Below, piece after piece: positions 8,195 to 16,041 of a DNA stretch of 64,000 nt. Each line of letters begins with the position of its first letter. Positions within the stretch are counted from its first letter, which is position 1. Source of the stretch: Nocardioides oleivorans (lineage in GTDB: Bacteria > Actinomycetota > Actinomycetes > Propionibacteriales > Nocardioidaceae); NCBI RefSeq assembly GCF_004137255.1, contig NZ_SDWT01000001.1:992001-1056000 (forward strand). Direction: 5' to 3'. The notes below the pieces were generated by a model. It was not told the origin of the DNA and did no database searches. It saw only the letters and a program-made list of their open reading frames with translations. The translations under genes were made by a program, and so were the position numbers.

Positions 8195-9574
8195 TCAGCA
8201 CTCGACGACGTTGAGGGCGAGGCCGCCGCGGGCGGTCTCCTTGTACTTGTCCTTCATGTCGCGGCCGGTGTCGCGCATCGTCTTGATCGCCTTGTCGAGG
8301 GAGACGAAGTGGGCGCCGTCGCCACGCACGGCCATCCGCGCGGCGGTGATCGCCTTGATCGAGGCGACCGCGTTGCGCTCGATGCAGGGGATCTGGACGA
8401 GCCCGCCGATCGGGTCGCAGGTGAGCCCGAGGTTGTGCTCGATGCCGATCTCGGCGGCGTTCTCGACCTGCTCGGGCGAGCCGCCCAGGACCTCGGCCAG
8501 GCCGGCGGCGGCCATCGAGCACGCCGATCCGACCTCACCCTGGCAGCCGACCTCGGCGCCGGAGATCGACGCGTTCTCCTTGAAGAGCAGGCCGATGGCG
8601 GCGGCAGTCAGCAGGAACCGGACGATGCCGTCGTCGTCCGCCCCGGGGACGTAGTGGTGGTAGTAGAGCAGCACGGCCGGGATGATGCCGGCCGCGCCGT
8701 TGGTGGGCGCCGTCACGATCCGGCCGCCGGCGGCGTTCTCCTCGTTGACCGCGAGCGCGTAGAGCGTCACCCACTCCATCGCGCCGAGCGGGTCGGGGAT
8801 GCCGGTGGCGGCCTCGGCCTCGAGCCGGGACTTCAGCTCGGCCGCGCGACGTCGTACCTTCAACCCGCCCGGCAGCACGCCGGTCGTCGCGGCGCCGCGG
8901 GCGACGCACTCCTGCATCACGCCCCAGATGGCGAGCAGCTCGCTGCGTACGTCGTCCTCGCTGCGGCGGACCAGCTCGTTGGCGAGCATGACGTCGCTCA
9001 TCCGCAGCCCGGTCTCGCGGGTGATCGCGAGCAGCTGGTCGGCGGTGTGGAAGTCGTAGGGCACCGGCGTCGCGTCGGGCACCAGGACCGGGTTGCCCAC
9101 GTCGTCCTCGTCGAGCACGAAGCCACCGCCGACGGAGTAGTACTCCCGGCGCCGCACGTCAGCGCCGTCGGCGTCGGTCGCGAGGAAGACCATGCCGTTG
9201 GTGTGGAACTCGAGCCGCTTGCGGCGGTGCATCACCACGTCGTCGTCCGCGGCGAAGGCGATCCGGTGCTTGCCGGCCAGCAGCAGCTCGCCGGTCTCGC
9301 GGACCTCGGCCACCATCGGGTCGGCCGCGACCGGGTCGACGAGGTGCGGCTGCTCACCCGCCAGGCCGAGCACGACCGCCTTGACGCTGCCGTGGCCGTG
9401 CCCCGTGGCGCCCAGCGAGCCGAACAGCTCCACCCGCACGTGAGCGACGTCGTCGAGCAGTCCGTCGGCGAGCAGCCCGTCGGCGAAGAGGTAGGCGGCC
9501 TTCATCGGCCCGACGGTGTGCGAGCTCGACGGGCCGATCCCGACCTTGAACAGGTCGAACACGCTGATGGTCAT
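8195..9574 (-). CDS. sdaA: L-serine ammonia-lyase, iron-sulfur type
   Basis: Converts L-serine to pyruvate and ammonia with a [4Fe-4S] cluster. Beta and alpha parts are fused in one 459-residue chain. [14 protein letters not shown] lies near the N-terminus. The cluster cysteines are visible in [22 protein letters not shown] and at the very C-terminus (VVEC), where the tail cysteine reaches into the active site in characterised relatives. A GGAGGAG-type ribosome site precedes the ATG. An inverted repeat lies about 100 bp upstream. Pyruvate from this reaction fits the acetate and pyruvate theme elsewhere in the window. Confidence 0.95.
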   Translation of the reverse strand: MTISVFDLFKVGIGPSSSHTVGPMKAAYLFADGLLADGLLDDVAHVRVELFGSLGATGHGHGSVKAVVLGLAGEQPHLVDPVAADPMVAEVRETGELLLAGKHRIAFAADDDVVMHRRKRLEFHTNGMVFLATDADGADVRRREYYSVGGGFVLDEDDVGNPVLVPDATPVPYDFHTADQLLAITRETGLRMSDVMLANELVRRSEDDVRSELLAIWGVMQECVARGAATTGVLPGGLKVRRRAAELKSRLEAEAATGIPDPLGAMEWVTLYALAVNEENAAGGRIVTAPTNGAAGIIPAVLLYYHHYVPGADDDGIVRFLLTAAAIGLLFKENASISGAEVGCQGEVGSACSMAAAGLAEVLGGSPEQVENAAEIGIEHNLGLTCDPIGGLVQIPCIERNAVASIKAITAARMAVRGDGAHFVSLDKAIKTMRDTGRDMKDKYKETARGGLALNVVEC

Positions 9575-9670
9575 GGCGCTCCTCCGCCCCCGACCTCGTT
9601 GTCGGCGAACCCTCCGATGATGGGGCCGCGGAGGTCCTGAGGCAAGGCATTGTTGCGTTCAGCGATCCGC

Positions 9671-9687
9671 GTTGCTCATGACGCAAC
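9671..9687. promoter_or_regulatory. GTTGC-N7-GCAAC inverted repeat upstream of sdaA
   Basis: Perfect 5-bp arms flank TCATGAC; a further GTTGCG lies at 9653-9658. It sits about 100 bp upstream of the sdaA ATG, in the 129-bp gap before the oxidoreductase stop. The arm sequence and spacing are compatible with an AsnC/Lrp-type regulator, but no such gene is nearby. Confidence 0.3.
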
Positions 9688-9703
9688 GAGCGTGCGTTCC
9701 TGC

Positions 9704-10723
9704 TCAGCCCTCCGACACGTCGATCAGCACCTTGCCGACCGCGCCGTCCTCGACCGCCGCGTGGGCCTGGGCCGTCTGCTCGAGCGGGAAGCGGTGCAGC
9801 GGCAGGCCGTGGTCGTCGCCGACGCCAAACGCCCCGTCGGCCAACGCCGCCGTGATGTCCTCGGCGGCAGCCGTCAGCGCGGCCTGGCCGACCGTGTAGA
9901 GCAGCACCCACTGGAAGCGCGCGTTGGTGGAGAAGGTCTCGCGGACGCTGAGCGCCACCTCGTCGCCACCGTTGTTGGCGTAGATCGCGATGGTGGCGCG
10001 CGGCTTGATCACCTTCAGGTCGAGCGAGATGTTCTGTGCCGGTGCGACCTCGACGACGAGGTCGACGCCATCAGGGACCAGCTCCCGGATGGCGGCCACG
10101 GTGTCGCCGGCGGTGTAGTCGACGACGTGGTGGGCGCCCGCCGCCGTGGCGAGGGCTCCCTTCTCGGGACCGCTCACCGTGCTCACCACGGTCGCTCCGG
10201 CCCAGCGCGCCAGCTGGATCGCGGCGTTGCCGACCGCGCCCGCGCCACCGGCGACGAGGACCGTCAGCCCGTCGAGCGCACCTGGCGCGAGCCGGTCCGG
10301 GCCGTCCTCGGAGGTCGTCAGCGCGCGGTGGGCAGTCACCGCAGGGACGCCGAGCGACGCGCCGACGTCGTACGACACCGCGTCCGGCAGGACGGTCACG
10401 CGGGCCGCCGGCAGGACGACCTGCTCCTGCGCGGTGCCGCCGGGCCGTTGGTGCTGCGCGAGCATCGTCCAGACGCGGTCGCCGACCTCGAGGTCGACCC
10501 CCTCCCCGACGGCCTCGACGACGCCACTGCCGTCCTGGCCGGGCACGATCTCGGGGAAGGCGAGCTCACCCATGCCGCCGGCGCGGAACTTCCAGTCGGT
10601 CGGGTTCACGCCGGCCCGGACGATCCGCACGCGCACCTCGCCGGGCCCGGGCTCCGGGACCTCTCGCTCGACCAGCTCGAGCACCGAGGAGTCGCCGCTC
10701 TCGGTGTAGACCACAGCACGCAT
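9704..10723 (-). CDS. Zinc-less MDR-family NADPH:quinone oxidoreductase
   Basis: A 339-residue medium-chain dehydrogenase/reductase. The N-terminal GroES-like domain contains GVNPTDWKFRAG and PGQDGSGVVEAVG but lacks the zinc-binding cysteines of alcohol dehydrogenases. The Rossmann nucleotide motif VAGGAGAVGNAAIQLARWAG follows. Such enzymes reduce quinones or enones with NADPH. ATG at 10723 (MRAVVYTESG) is chosen because family members begin at this point; the longer reading adds a non-conserved segment. It is transcribed toward sdaA with a 129-bp gap, so an operon is possible but not shown. Confidence 0.88.
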   Translation of the reverse strand: MRAVVYTESGDSSVLELVEREVPEPGPGEVRVRIVRAGVNPTDWKFRAGGMGELAFPEIVPGQDGSGVVEAVGEGVDLEVGDRVWTMLAQHQRPGGTAQEQVVLPAARVTVLPDAVSYDVGASLGVPAVTAHRALTTSEDGPDRLAPGALDGLTVLVAGGAGAVGNAAIQLARWAGATVVSTVSGPEKGALATAAGAHHVVDYTAGDTVAAIRELVPDGVDLVVEVAPAQNISLDLKVIKPRATIAIYANNGGDEVALSVRETFSTNARFQWVLLYTVGQAALTAAAEDITAALADGAFGVGDDHGLPLHRFPLEQTAQAHAAVEDGAVGKVLIDVSEG

Positions 10724-10992
10724 CACGTCTTCTTCCGTCGGGGGGGACCTGTCCGTCGATGACAACACAGACGCCCCGCTGCCTATGCCGCAGGGAGAAC
10801 CAACCGTCCCGTTGGGCTCGGCGCCATGGGCGAGAAGGGGGCGGCGACACGGGCAGAGGTCTTTGGCACGGTGATCGCCCTGTCGATGACGTGGTCGCCG
10901 GCCAGCACGACCTTCGCCCCCACGTCAGGGTGAGCCGATGACCGGAGCGCACGCCTAGCGTCGAGGGTCCGGGGCACTAGAAGGAGGACCGC
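10724..10992. other. Non-coding gap, nothing convincing
   Basis: This 269-bp region separates the oxidoreductase (minus) and the small WGGDAG protein (plus). A 72-codon open frame on the minus strand (10783-11001) has no recognisable domain and no ribosome site and overlaps the next gene's start, so it is not called. Confidence 0.4.
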
Positions 10993-11304
10993 GTGGGACA
11001 CCAGCCACCGAAGGACGTCCAGGAGTCAGCTCAGCGCGCAGTGCGGTGGATCGAGGACGACAAGGCCGGCAAGGGCTTCACCGACACCGGCCGTCGCCGC
11101 GCCTCCCAGCTGGCCGACGGCAAGGAGGTGAGCGACGAGGTCGTGCGGAAGATCCAGGCCTACTTCGCGCGGCACACGGTGGACAAGGACGCCGAAGGCT
11201 TCTCGCAGGGTGATGACGGGTTCCCGTCCCCCGGGCGAGTGGCGTGGGACGCCTGGGGCGGCGACGCGGGTGAGCGGTGGGTCGGCACGATCGACCTCGA
11301 CTGA
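10993..11304 (+). CDS. Small protein resembling phage head-protein 'WGGDAG' segment
   Basis: A 103-residue soluble protein. A helical N-terminal half (about 8-60, with RRRASQLADGKEVS) leads to IQAYFARHTVDKD and then PSPGRVAWDAWGGDAGERW. From memory this pattern (YFARH.VDK followed by an Ala-Trp..WGGD.G..W signature) occurs in actinophage head or maturation-protease proteins and in small chromosomal proteins of unknown role. It stands alone without other phage genes, so it may be a domesticated fragment. GTG at 10993 follows a strong AAGGAGG at 10981-10987. Function unknown. Confidence 0.7.
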   Translation: MGHQPPKDVQESAQRAVRWIEDDKAGKGFTDTGRRRASQLADGKEVSDEVVRKIQAYFARHTVDKDAEGFSQGDDGFPSPGRVAWDAWGGDAGERWVGTIDLD

Positions 11305-11368
11305 CCTCCGTGACGGCGGCCGCCGAGCCGACGCCATCAGGACCTCCACGCCCGAGGAGCACGGATCG

Positions 11369-13558
11369 ATGAACCGTCTGACCGCCGCGGTGCTGCGGCA
11401 CCGCGTGATCGTCGCCGTGGCCTGGCTCGCGATCGCGATCGCCGGCGGAGCGACAGCGTCCACGACCGTCGACCGCCTGACCTTCGACTTCGACCTCCCC
11501 GGACAGCCGGCCTACGAGACCAACCAGCGGATCGTCGACGAGTTCGGCAACGGCGGGCTCACCGACCCCCTGCTCCTCGTGGTCGAGGGCGACGACGCGG
11601 CCTCCCGCGCTGACGAGGTGGCCCAGGAGGTCCGCTCGGCGGTCCCAGGGACCCGCACGGTCTCCCCCGGCGACGAGGGCGCTGACGTCCTGGCCACCGA
11701 TGCTGGCTCGGCGGTGGTCGTGGCCTACGCGCCGCTCACCCCCGGCCCCGAGTCGTACGCCGAGGCGCAGCCCGCGCTCGAGCAGGTCGCGGAGGCCGCG
11801 TCCGGTGATGGCACCACGGTCACGCTGACGGGCTTCTCGGTGCTCGAGGAAGGCGGTGGCGACGACCGCGGCCTGATCGTGGAGGTGCTGATCGGCGGGA
11901 TCGGCGCGCTCGTCGTGCTGGCGCTCGTCTTCGGGTCGCTGCTCGCCGGGCTGCCCCTGCTGGTGGCCGCGGTCTCCATCCTGGGCACCTTCCTGGCCCT
12001 GCTGGGCCTCACCCACCTGACCGACGTCTCGGCCGTCGTGGAATACCTCATCGCGCTCATCGGCCTCGGCGTGGCCATCGACTACTCCCTCCTGGTCGTG
12101 ACGAGGTGGCGCGAGGAGTCGGCCAAGGGGGTGGCCAACGACGAGGCGATCGGCGCGGCCATGGCGACCGCCGGCCGGTCGGTGGTGTTCAACGGCGTCA
12201 CCGTGGCGGTGTCCCTCGCGGCGCTCGTGCTGGTGCCGATCCCGTTCCTGCGGAGCATCGGGCTCGGCGGCCTCCTGATCCCGCTCTTCAGCGTCGCCGT
12301 GTCCCTCACCCTGGTGCCGGCCCTGCTCAGCGCGGTGGGTCCGCGCATGAACTGGCCGCGCCGCAAGCCCGCGGTGACGCGGAGCCGGCTGTGGGCCGCG
12401 ATCGCGACCCGGGTGCTGCGTCGGCGATGGCTGACCGTCATCGGCTCCGTGGTCGTGCTGCTCGCGCTCGCCGCTCCCGTGCTCGGCCTCACGCTCGGCA
12501 CCGCGCAGCTCAGCGGCCTGGCCAACGGCTCGGCGGCCTCGCGCGCGCTCGTCGACGCTGTCGCCGACGGCGTGCCCGCAGGCGTCGTACGCCCGACGGA
12601 GGTCCTCGCGTCCGAGAGAGACGTGCCGGGAGCCGTCGAGCAGCTGACGGGCCTCGACGGGGTCGCCGCGGTCGTCGCGCCCCCGGGGCAGGAGTGGTCG
12701 GCGGACCGGCAGTCGCTGCTCCAGGTCTGGACCGACACCGACCCCACCACCGAGACCGGACGCGCCACCCTGCAGCGCGTCCGGGACGAGGCCGACGGCC
12801 TCGGCGTCGCCGTCGGTGGCACTCCGGCCGAGGACGCGGACTTCATCGCGGCCGTCTACGGCAAGGCGGGCTGGGTCGTGCTCGGGGTCGCCGTCGTGAC
12901 CTTCCTGCTCCTCGCCCGCGCGCTGCGGTCGTTCTGGCTCCCCCTCAAGGCGCTGGCGCTCAACGCGCTGTCCCTGGCCGCCGCCTACGGCGTCACCGTC
13001 CTCATCTGGCAGGACGGGCGCGGCACCGAGCTCCTCTTCGACCGGACGGCGACGGGGGCCGTCACGATCTGGGTGCCGATCGCGGCGTTCGCCTTCCTCT
13101 TCGGGCTCTCGATGGACTACGAGGTCTTCATCCTCTCCCGCATGCGTGAGGAGTACGACGACCTGATGGCCGCCTCCACCTCGTCCGCGGGTGCCAGCAC
13201 CGAGCGCGAGGCCACCGACCGAGCCGTCGTGGAGGGGATCGCCAGCACGGGACGACTCGTCACCTCCGCCGCCCTGATCCTGTTCTTCGCCTTCATCGCC
13301 CTCTCCACGGTGCCGACCGTCGAGGTGAAGGTGCTGGCCACCGCCCTGGCGCTCGGCATCGCCATCGACGCCGTCATCGTCCGGGGCCTGCTGGCCCCGG
13401 CCCTCGTCGGCGTGCTCGGGCGCGCCAACTGGACCATCCCGCGCGTCCTGTCACGCGCACTCCTGCTCCGTCCCTCGGAGCCACGACACCTGGGGACCCC
13501 GGGGCACGTCGACCCGCGGCACTCCGCTGGCAGGTCGTCGGGGCGACGCGGTCGGTGA
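11369..13558 (+). CDS. MMPL/RND-family transporter
   Basis: A 729-residue membrane exporter with two repeats of one helix, a large extracytoplasmic loop and five further helices, about 12 helices in all. The proton-relay Asp-Tyr pairs typical of MmpL proteins are in GVAIDYSLLVVTRWREE (first half) and LSMDYEVFILSRMREEY (second half). Substrates in the family are lipids, siderophores or drugs; here unknown. ATG at 11369 is chosen over upstream in-frame codons because GAGGAG lies at 11354-11359 and MNRLTAAVLRHR is a typical start. No adjacent regulator, so substrate cannot be guessed. Confidence 0.9.
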   Translation: MNRLTAAVLRHRVIVAVAWLAIAIAGGATASTTVDRLTFDFDLPGQPAYETNQRIVDEFGNGGLTDPLLLVVEGDDAASRADEVAQEVRSAVPGTRTVSPGDEGADVLATDAGSAVVVAYAPLTPGPESYAEAQPALEQVAEAASGDGTTVTLTGFSVLEEGGGDDRGLIVEVLIGGIGALVVLALVFGSLLAGLPLLVAAVSILGTFLALLGLTHLTDVSAVVEYLIALIGLGVAIDYSLLVVTRWREESAKGVANDEAIGAAMATAGRSVVFNGVTVAVSLAALVLVPIPFLRSIGLGGLLIPLFSVAVSLTLVPALLSAVGPRMNWPRRKPAVTRSRLWAAIATRVLRRRWLTVIGSVVVLLALAAPVLGLTLGTAQLSGLANGSAASRALVDAVADGVPAGVVRPTEVLASERDVPGAVEQLTGLDGVAAVVAPPGQEWSADRQSLLQVWTDTDPTTETGRATLQRVRDEADGLGVAVGGTPAEDADFIAAVYGKAGWVVLGVAVVTFLLLARALRSFWLPLKALALNALSLAAAYGVTVLIWQDGRGTELLFDRTATGAVTIWVPIAAFAFLFGLSMDYEVFILSRMREEYDDLMAASTSSAGASTEREATDRAVVEGIASTGRLVTSAALILFFAFIALSTVPTVEVKVLATALALGIAIDAVIVRGLLAPALVGVLGRANWTIPRVLSRALLLRPSEPRHLGTPGHVDPRHSAGRSSGRRGR

Positions 13559-13597
13559 CGCGACGCCTGCTGACCCGGGGCCTCGCCGAGGCAGTCG

Positions 13598-14260
13598 TCA
13601 GTCGGCGCGGCCCTGGCTCGACGCGGCGAAGTTGACACTGATGCGCGGCCCGGTCGGCGAAGTCTGCTTGGGGACGCAGTGCCTCCAGTCCGACTGGCAG
13701 CGCCCGCCCATCACGATCAGGTCGCCGGCGAGCGGGCGGAACGTCGAGCTGGGACCTCCATCTGCCGGCCGGATGAGGAACCGGCGACTCGCGCCGAGGC
13801 TCAGGACCGGCACCACGCACTCGCGCCGTCGCGTCGAGGCGCCGTCTCCGTGCCATCCGGTGCTGTCGCGGTTGTCGCGGTAGAGGTTGACCCACAGGTG
13901 GTCGTAGGTCACGCCGTAGTGCGAGGTGAGTGCCTGCGCCGCCTCCAGCAGGAGGGCCGGCGCGGTCGCCAGGTCGTCGTACTGCGCCGTCAGCCGTGGC
14001 TCGACCGTCCGCTCGCCGTACATCCAACGACGGCGCTGCTCCCACGCCCCGCCTTGGAGCAGCTCGTCGAAGAGGCTGTCGGCGCCCGTGAGCCAGCTCG
14101 GCACGTGCTCGACCCACGAGTGCTCGTCGAGCCTCACCCGGTGAGCGGTCGCGAAGCTCTCGTCGACACCCGGAACGCCCGGGCGTCCGTCGTCGCCGAA
14201 CAACGGCAGAGCGGTGTCGGTCACGACACCATCACTACCCGACGCCACCGACAGCGGCAT
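13598..14260 (-). CDS. alkB: AlkB-like 2-oxoglutarate/Fe(II) dioxygenase
   Basis: A 220-residue oxidative demethylase of the AlkB fold, which removes alkyl groups from N1-methyladenine and N3-methylcytosine in DNA or RNA. The iron ligands are His and Asp in GWHGDGAST and His in SDWRHCVPK; the 2-oxoglutarate arginine is in GPRISVNFA. Motif spacing and length match bacterial AlkB. Two starts are possible: ATG at 14260 with AGGAGG 13 nt upstream, or GTG at 14224. No Ada-type regulator is adjacent. Convergent with the MMPL gene. Confidence 0.88.
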   Translation of the reverse strand: MPLSVASGSDGVVTDTALPLFGDDGRPGVPGVDESFATAHRVRLDEHSWVEHVPSWLTGADSLFDELLQGGAWEQRRRWMYGERTVEPRLTAQYDDLATAPALLLEAAQALTSHYGVTYDHLWVNLYRDNRDSTGWHGDGASTRRRECVVPVLSLGASRRFLIRPADGGPSSTFRPLAGDLIVMGGRCQSDWRHCVPKQTSPTGPRISVNFAASSQGRAD

Positions 14261-14342
14261 CCGGGCGCGGGATCCTCCTGGGCGCCATTGGACCGTGCGG
14301 TGTGGGGGGACTGATGTGGACGAGCCCCATCCGCCGACCGCC

Positions 14343-14348
14343 TAGGCT
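14343..14348 (+). promoter_or_regulatory. Leaderless -10 (TAGGCT) for small hypothetical gene
   Basis: TAGGCT, then 6 nt, then ATG at 14355. No ribosome binding site is visible. Confidence 0.55.
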
Positions 14349-14354
14349 CGAGTG

Positions 14355-14660
14355 ATGACGTCCACCCTCGAGCCCCTCTCGGCCGCAGAGGTCTACCTGC
14401 TCGGGCTCGAGCCCCGGCGCACGCGCCGGTGGGGCCGGCTCGTCGCCGGCGCGCTCGACCTGTGGTGCGCCACCACGGGTGGACGGTTCGAGCTGACCGG
14501 CGAGGGGTACGTCGTGGTGCGGCTGCGCAGCGACGGCGCGCTCGAGCTGCGACTGCCGGTGGGCGGTGCGGAGGCTGCGGCCGAGCTGATGGGCATCCTG
14601 CGCCACCAGCTCGACACGATGGCACCGGACGAGTTCCGCCTCGCCTGGGGTCTGGGCTAG
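14355..14660 (+). CDS. Small conserved-type hypothetical protein
   Basis: A 101-residue soluble protein with no family I recognise. It reads as an alpha/beta unit: an N-terminal helix (LSAAEVYLLGLEPRRTRRWG), beta strands around GGRFELTGEGYVVVRLRS and a C-terminal helix. The coding frame is supported by strong GC third-position bias and by a TAGGCT -10 element ending 6 nt before the ATG. Its last 4 bp overlap the end of the convergent GtrA gene. Confidence 0.6.
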   Translation: MTSTLEPLSAAEVYLLGLEPRRTRRWGRLVAGALDLWCATTGGRFELTGEGYVVVRLRSDGALELRLPVGGAEAAAELMGILRHQLDTMAPDEFRLAWGLG

Positions 14661-15268
14661 CCGAGCGGCCGCCGGAAGACGAATCGTCGGAACAGGTAGA
14701 AGCGCGCGCCGAGTCCGAGCGCGAGGCCGATCACGTTGGCCGCGATGTTGTCCGACACCGGGTCGTCGAGACCCAGCACGTCGCGACTGACGACCAGGCA
14801 CGCGATCGGCAGCGACATGGTGACCAGGTTGATCAGGACGTACGCCACCCGTCCGCCGTCCGCCTGACGTGGCGGGCGGTCCCTGAACGCCCAGCTCCTG
14901 GCGCCGCGGTAGCTGATCACCATGCCCACGGTGTTGGCCAGGACGTACGCAAGGACCGGTCGATCGCTGAGGAGCGCGCGGTCCCCGGCGCCCCAGCCGT
15001 GCACCAGCCCGTTGAAGAGGACGAAGGCGACGACCGTGGCCACGCCGCCCACCGTGAGGAAGCGACCCAGCTCGGCCAGCACGCGCTGGTGGCGGCTTCC
15101 GACGAGGATCGAGGCGGATGCCGCGTCGCGCGCCGACGGAACCGACTCCCGCCTCACGGCCGCGGGGGAGGGGACGGTGGCACGCACATCAGGGCTGAAC
15201 GCCAGCGACCGGGGACTATTCCCCGTGTCGCGCGAATCACGGACCACTCCGTGGGAGAGCTGTTCCAC
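14657..15268 (-). CDS. GtrA-family membrane protein
   Basis: A four-helix GtrA-like protein, a family linked to flipping or transfer of polyprenyl-linked sugars across the membrane. The core begins at about residue 65 (ELGRFLTVGGVATVVAFVLF), with the family hallmarks VLANTVGMVISYRGARSWAFRD and a basic C-terminal RRFVFRR. The first 60 residues are hydrophilic and unlike the family, so the true start may be an internal GTG further in. No glycosyltransferase lies next to it, which is unusual for the family. Confidence 0.75.
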   Translation of the reverse strand: MEQLSHGVVRDSRDTGNSPRSLAFSPDVRATVPSPAAVRRESVPSARDAASASILVGSRHQRVLAELGRFLTVGGVATVVAFVLFNGLVHGWGAGDRALLSDRPVLAYVLANTVGMVISYRGARSWAFRDRPPRQADGGRVAYVLINLVTMSLPIACLVVSRDVLGLDDPVSDNIAANVIGLALGLGARFYLFRRFVFRRPLG

Positions 15269-15280
15269 GAAGGCGCAGAA

Positions 15281-15314
15281 GACTCCCCCGGGGTCTCGGG
15301 TCCCCGGGGGAGTC
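15281..15314 (-). terminator. Strong hairpin terminator downstream of tRNA-Thr
   Basis: Perfect 13-bp arms (GACTCCCCCGGGG and its complement) around an 8-nt loop, beginning 4 nt after the tRNA 3' end on the minus strand and followed by TTCT. One of the most stable hairpins in the window. Confidence 0.85.
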
Positions 15315-15317
15315 AGA

Positions 15318-15389
15318 GCCGCCTGTCAGAATCGAACTGACGACCTAGTCATTACGAGTGACTCGCTCTACCGACTGAGCTAAGGCGGC
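15318..15389 (-). tRNA. tRNA-Thr (anticodon CGT)
   Basis: A 72-nt cloverleaf on the minus strand. The 7-bp acceptor is GCCGCCT/AGGCGGC; the D arm is GCTC-AGTCGGTA-GAGC; the anticodon stem AGTCA/TGACT encloses CTCGTAA with anticodon CGT, reading ACG threonine codons; the T arm is GTCAG-TTCGATT-CTGAC. CCA is not encoded. ACG is a frequent Thr codon here, so this is a housekeeping tRNA. No integrase or att duplication is seen beside it. Confidence 0.97.
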
Positions 15390-15424
15390 AAGGCCCTCGA
15401 GCCGTGCTCGGAGGACCGCGAGAG

Positions 15425-15430
15425 AGTATA
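15425..15430 (-). promoter_or_regulatory. -10 (TATACT) of the tRNA-Thr promoter
   Basis: On the minus strand TATACT lies 35 bp upstream of the mature tRNA 5' end, with TTTCAG 18 bp further upstream as a weak -35. It is close to the housekeeping consensus. Confidence 0.6.
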
Positions 15431-15511
15431 CGGAGCGTCGAGGCGGGACTGAAATCACCGGGTGCGTGGTTGGGTTCGAGGTAGGAACCCCACCCCACCA
15501 GAGGAGACACG

Positions 15512-15955
15512 ATGCCCACTCGCACTGCACGCACCGCTTGGAACGGCGGGCTCCAGGACGGCTCCGGCCAGGTCGAGCTGACCAGCTCCGGCGTCGGGAC
15601 CTACGACGTCTCGTTCCCCAAGCGCGCGGCGGAGGACGCCGGCGGCACGACGAGCCCCGAGGAGCTCATCGCGGCCGCGCACTCCTCCTGCTACGCCATG
15701 CAGTTCTCGGCGCTCATCGCCGAGGCCGGCGGCACGCCGCAGGCGCTCGAGGTCACCGCCGACGTCTCGCTCGGTGAGGACAAGGAGGCCGGCGGCTTCA
15801 AGCTCACCGGCATCAAGCTCACCGTCCGCGGCGAGGTCGAGGGGCTCGACGACGCCGGCTTCAAGGAGGCTGCCGAGAAGGCCAAGGCCGGCTGCCCGGT
15901 CAGCAAGGCGCTCACCGGCGTCGACATCACGCTCGACGCCGCTCTGGAGTCCTGA
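15512..15955 (+). CDS. OsmC-family organic hydroperoxide reductase
   Basis: A 147-residue thiol peroxidase of the OsmC/Ohr family that reduces organic peroxides. The two reactive cysteines are in AAHSSCYAMQFS and KAGCPVSKAL, at the expected spacing of about 60 residues; a catalytic Glu is in SPEELIAAAHS. A GAGGAG ribosome site is 6 nt before the ATG. It is closer to OsmC (osmotic and stationary-phase induced) than to Ohr by its start (TRTARTAWNGGLQDGSG). Single gene between the tRNA and a convergent peptidase. Confidence 0.92.
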   Translation: MPTRTARTAWNGGLQDGSGQVELTSSGVGTYDVSFPKRAAEDAGGTTSPEELIAAAHSSCYAMQFSALIAEAGGTPQALEVTADVSLGEDKEAGGFKLTGIKLTVRGEVEGLDDAGFKEAAEKAKAGCPVSKALTGVDITLDAALES

Positions 15956-15970
15956 GCCAGCGAAGCCCTT

Positions 15971-16006
15971 GGTTTCGACACGCTCGCTGGCGCTCGCTGC
16001 TCAACC
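15971..16006. repeat. Dispersed 36-bp intergenic repeat, copy 2
   Basis: Identical over 36 bp to 2395-2430, here between convergent osmC-like and peptidase genes. Its right end starts a 22-bp direct repeat (15997-16018 and 16024-16045, 2 mismatches) that supplies the sequence around the stop codon of the peptidase gene. Confidence 0.85.
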
Positions 16007-16041
16007 AGCGGGCGCCAGCGGGTCTGCTCGACCAGCGGGCG

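Noticed and set aside
10783..11001. A 72-codon open frame on the minus strand
   Set aside because: No ribosome site or domain; it runs into the start of the small WGGDAG gene.
15318..15389. tRNA-Thr as an integration site
   Set aside because: No integrase, no direct repeat of the tRNA 3' end and no island-like genes nearby.
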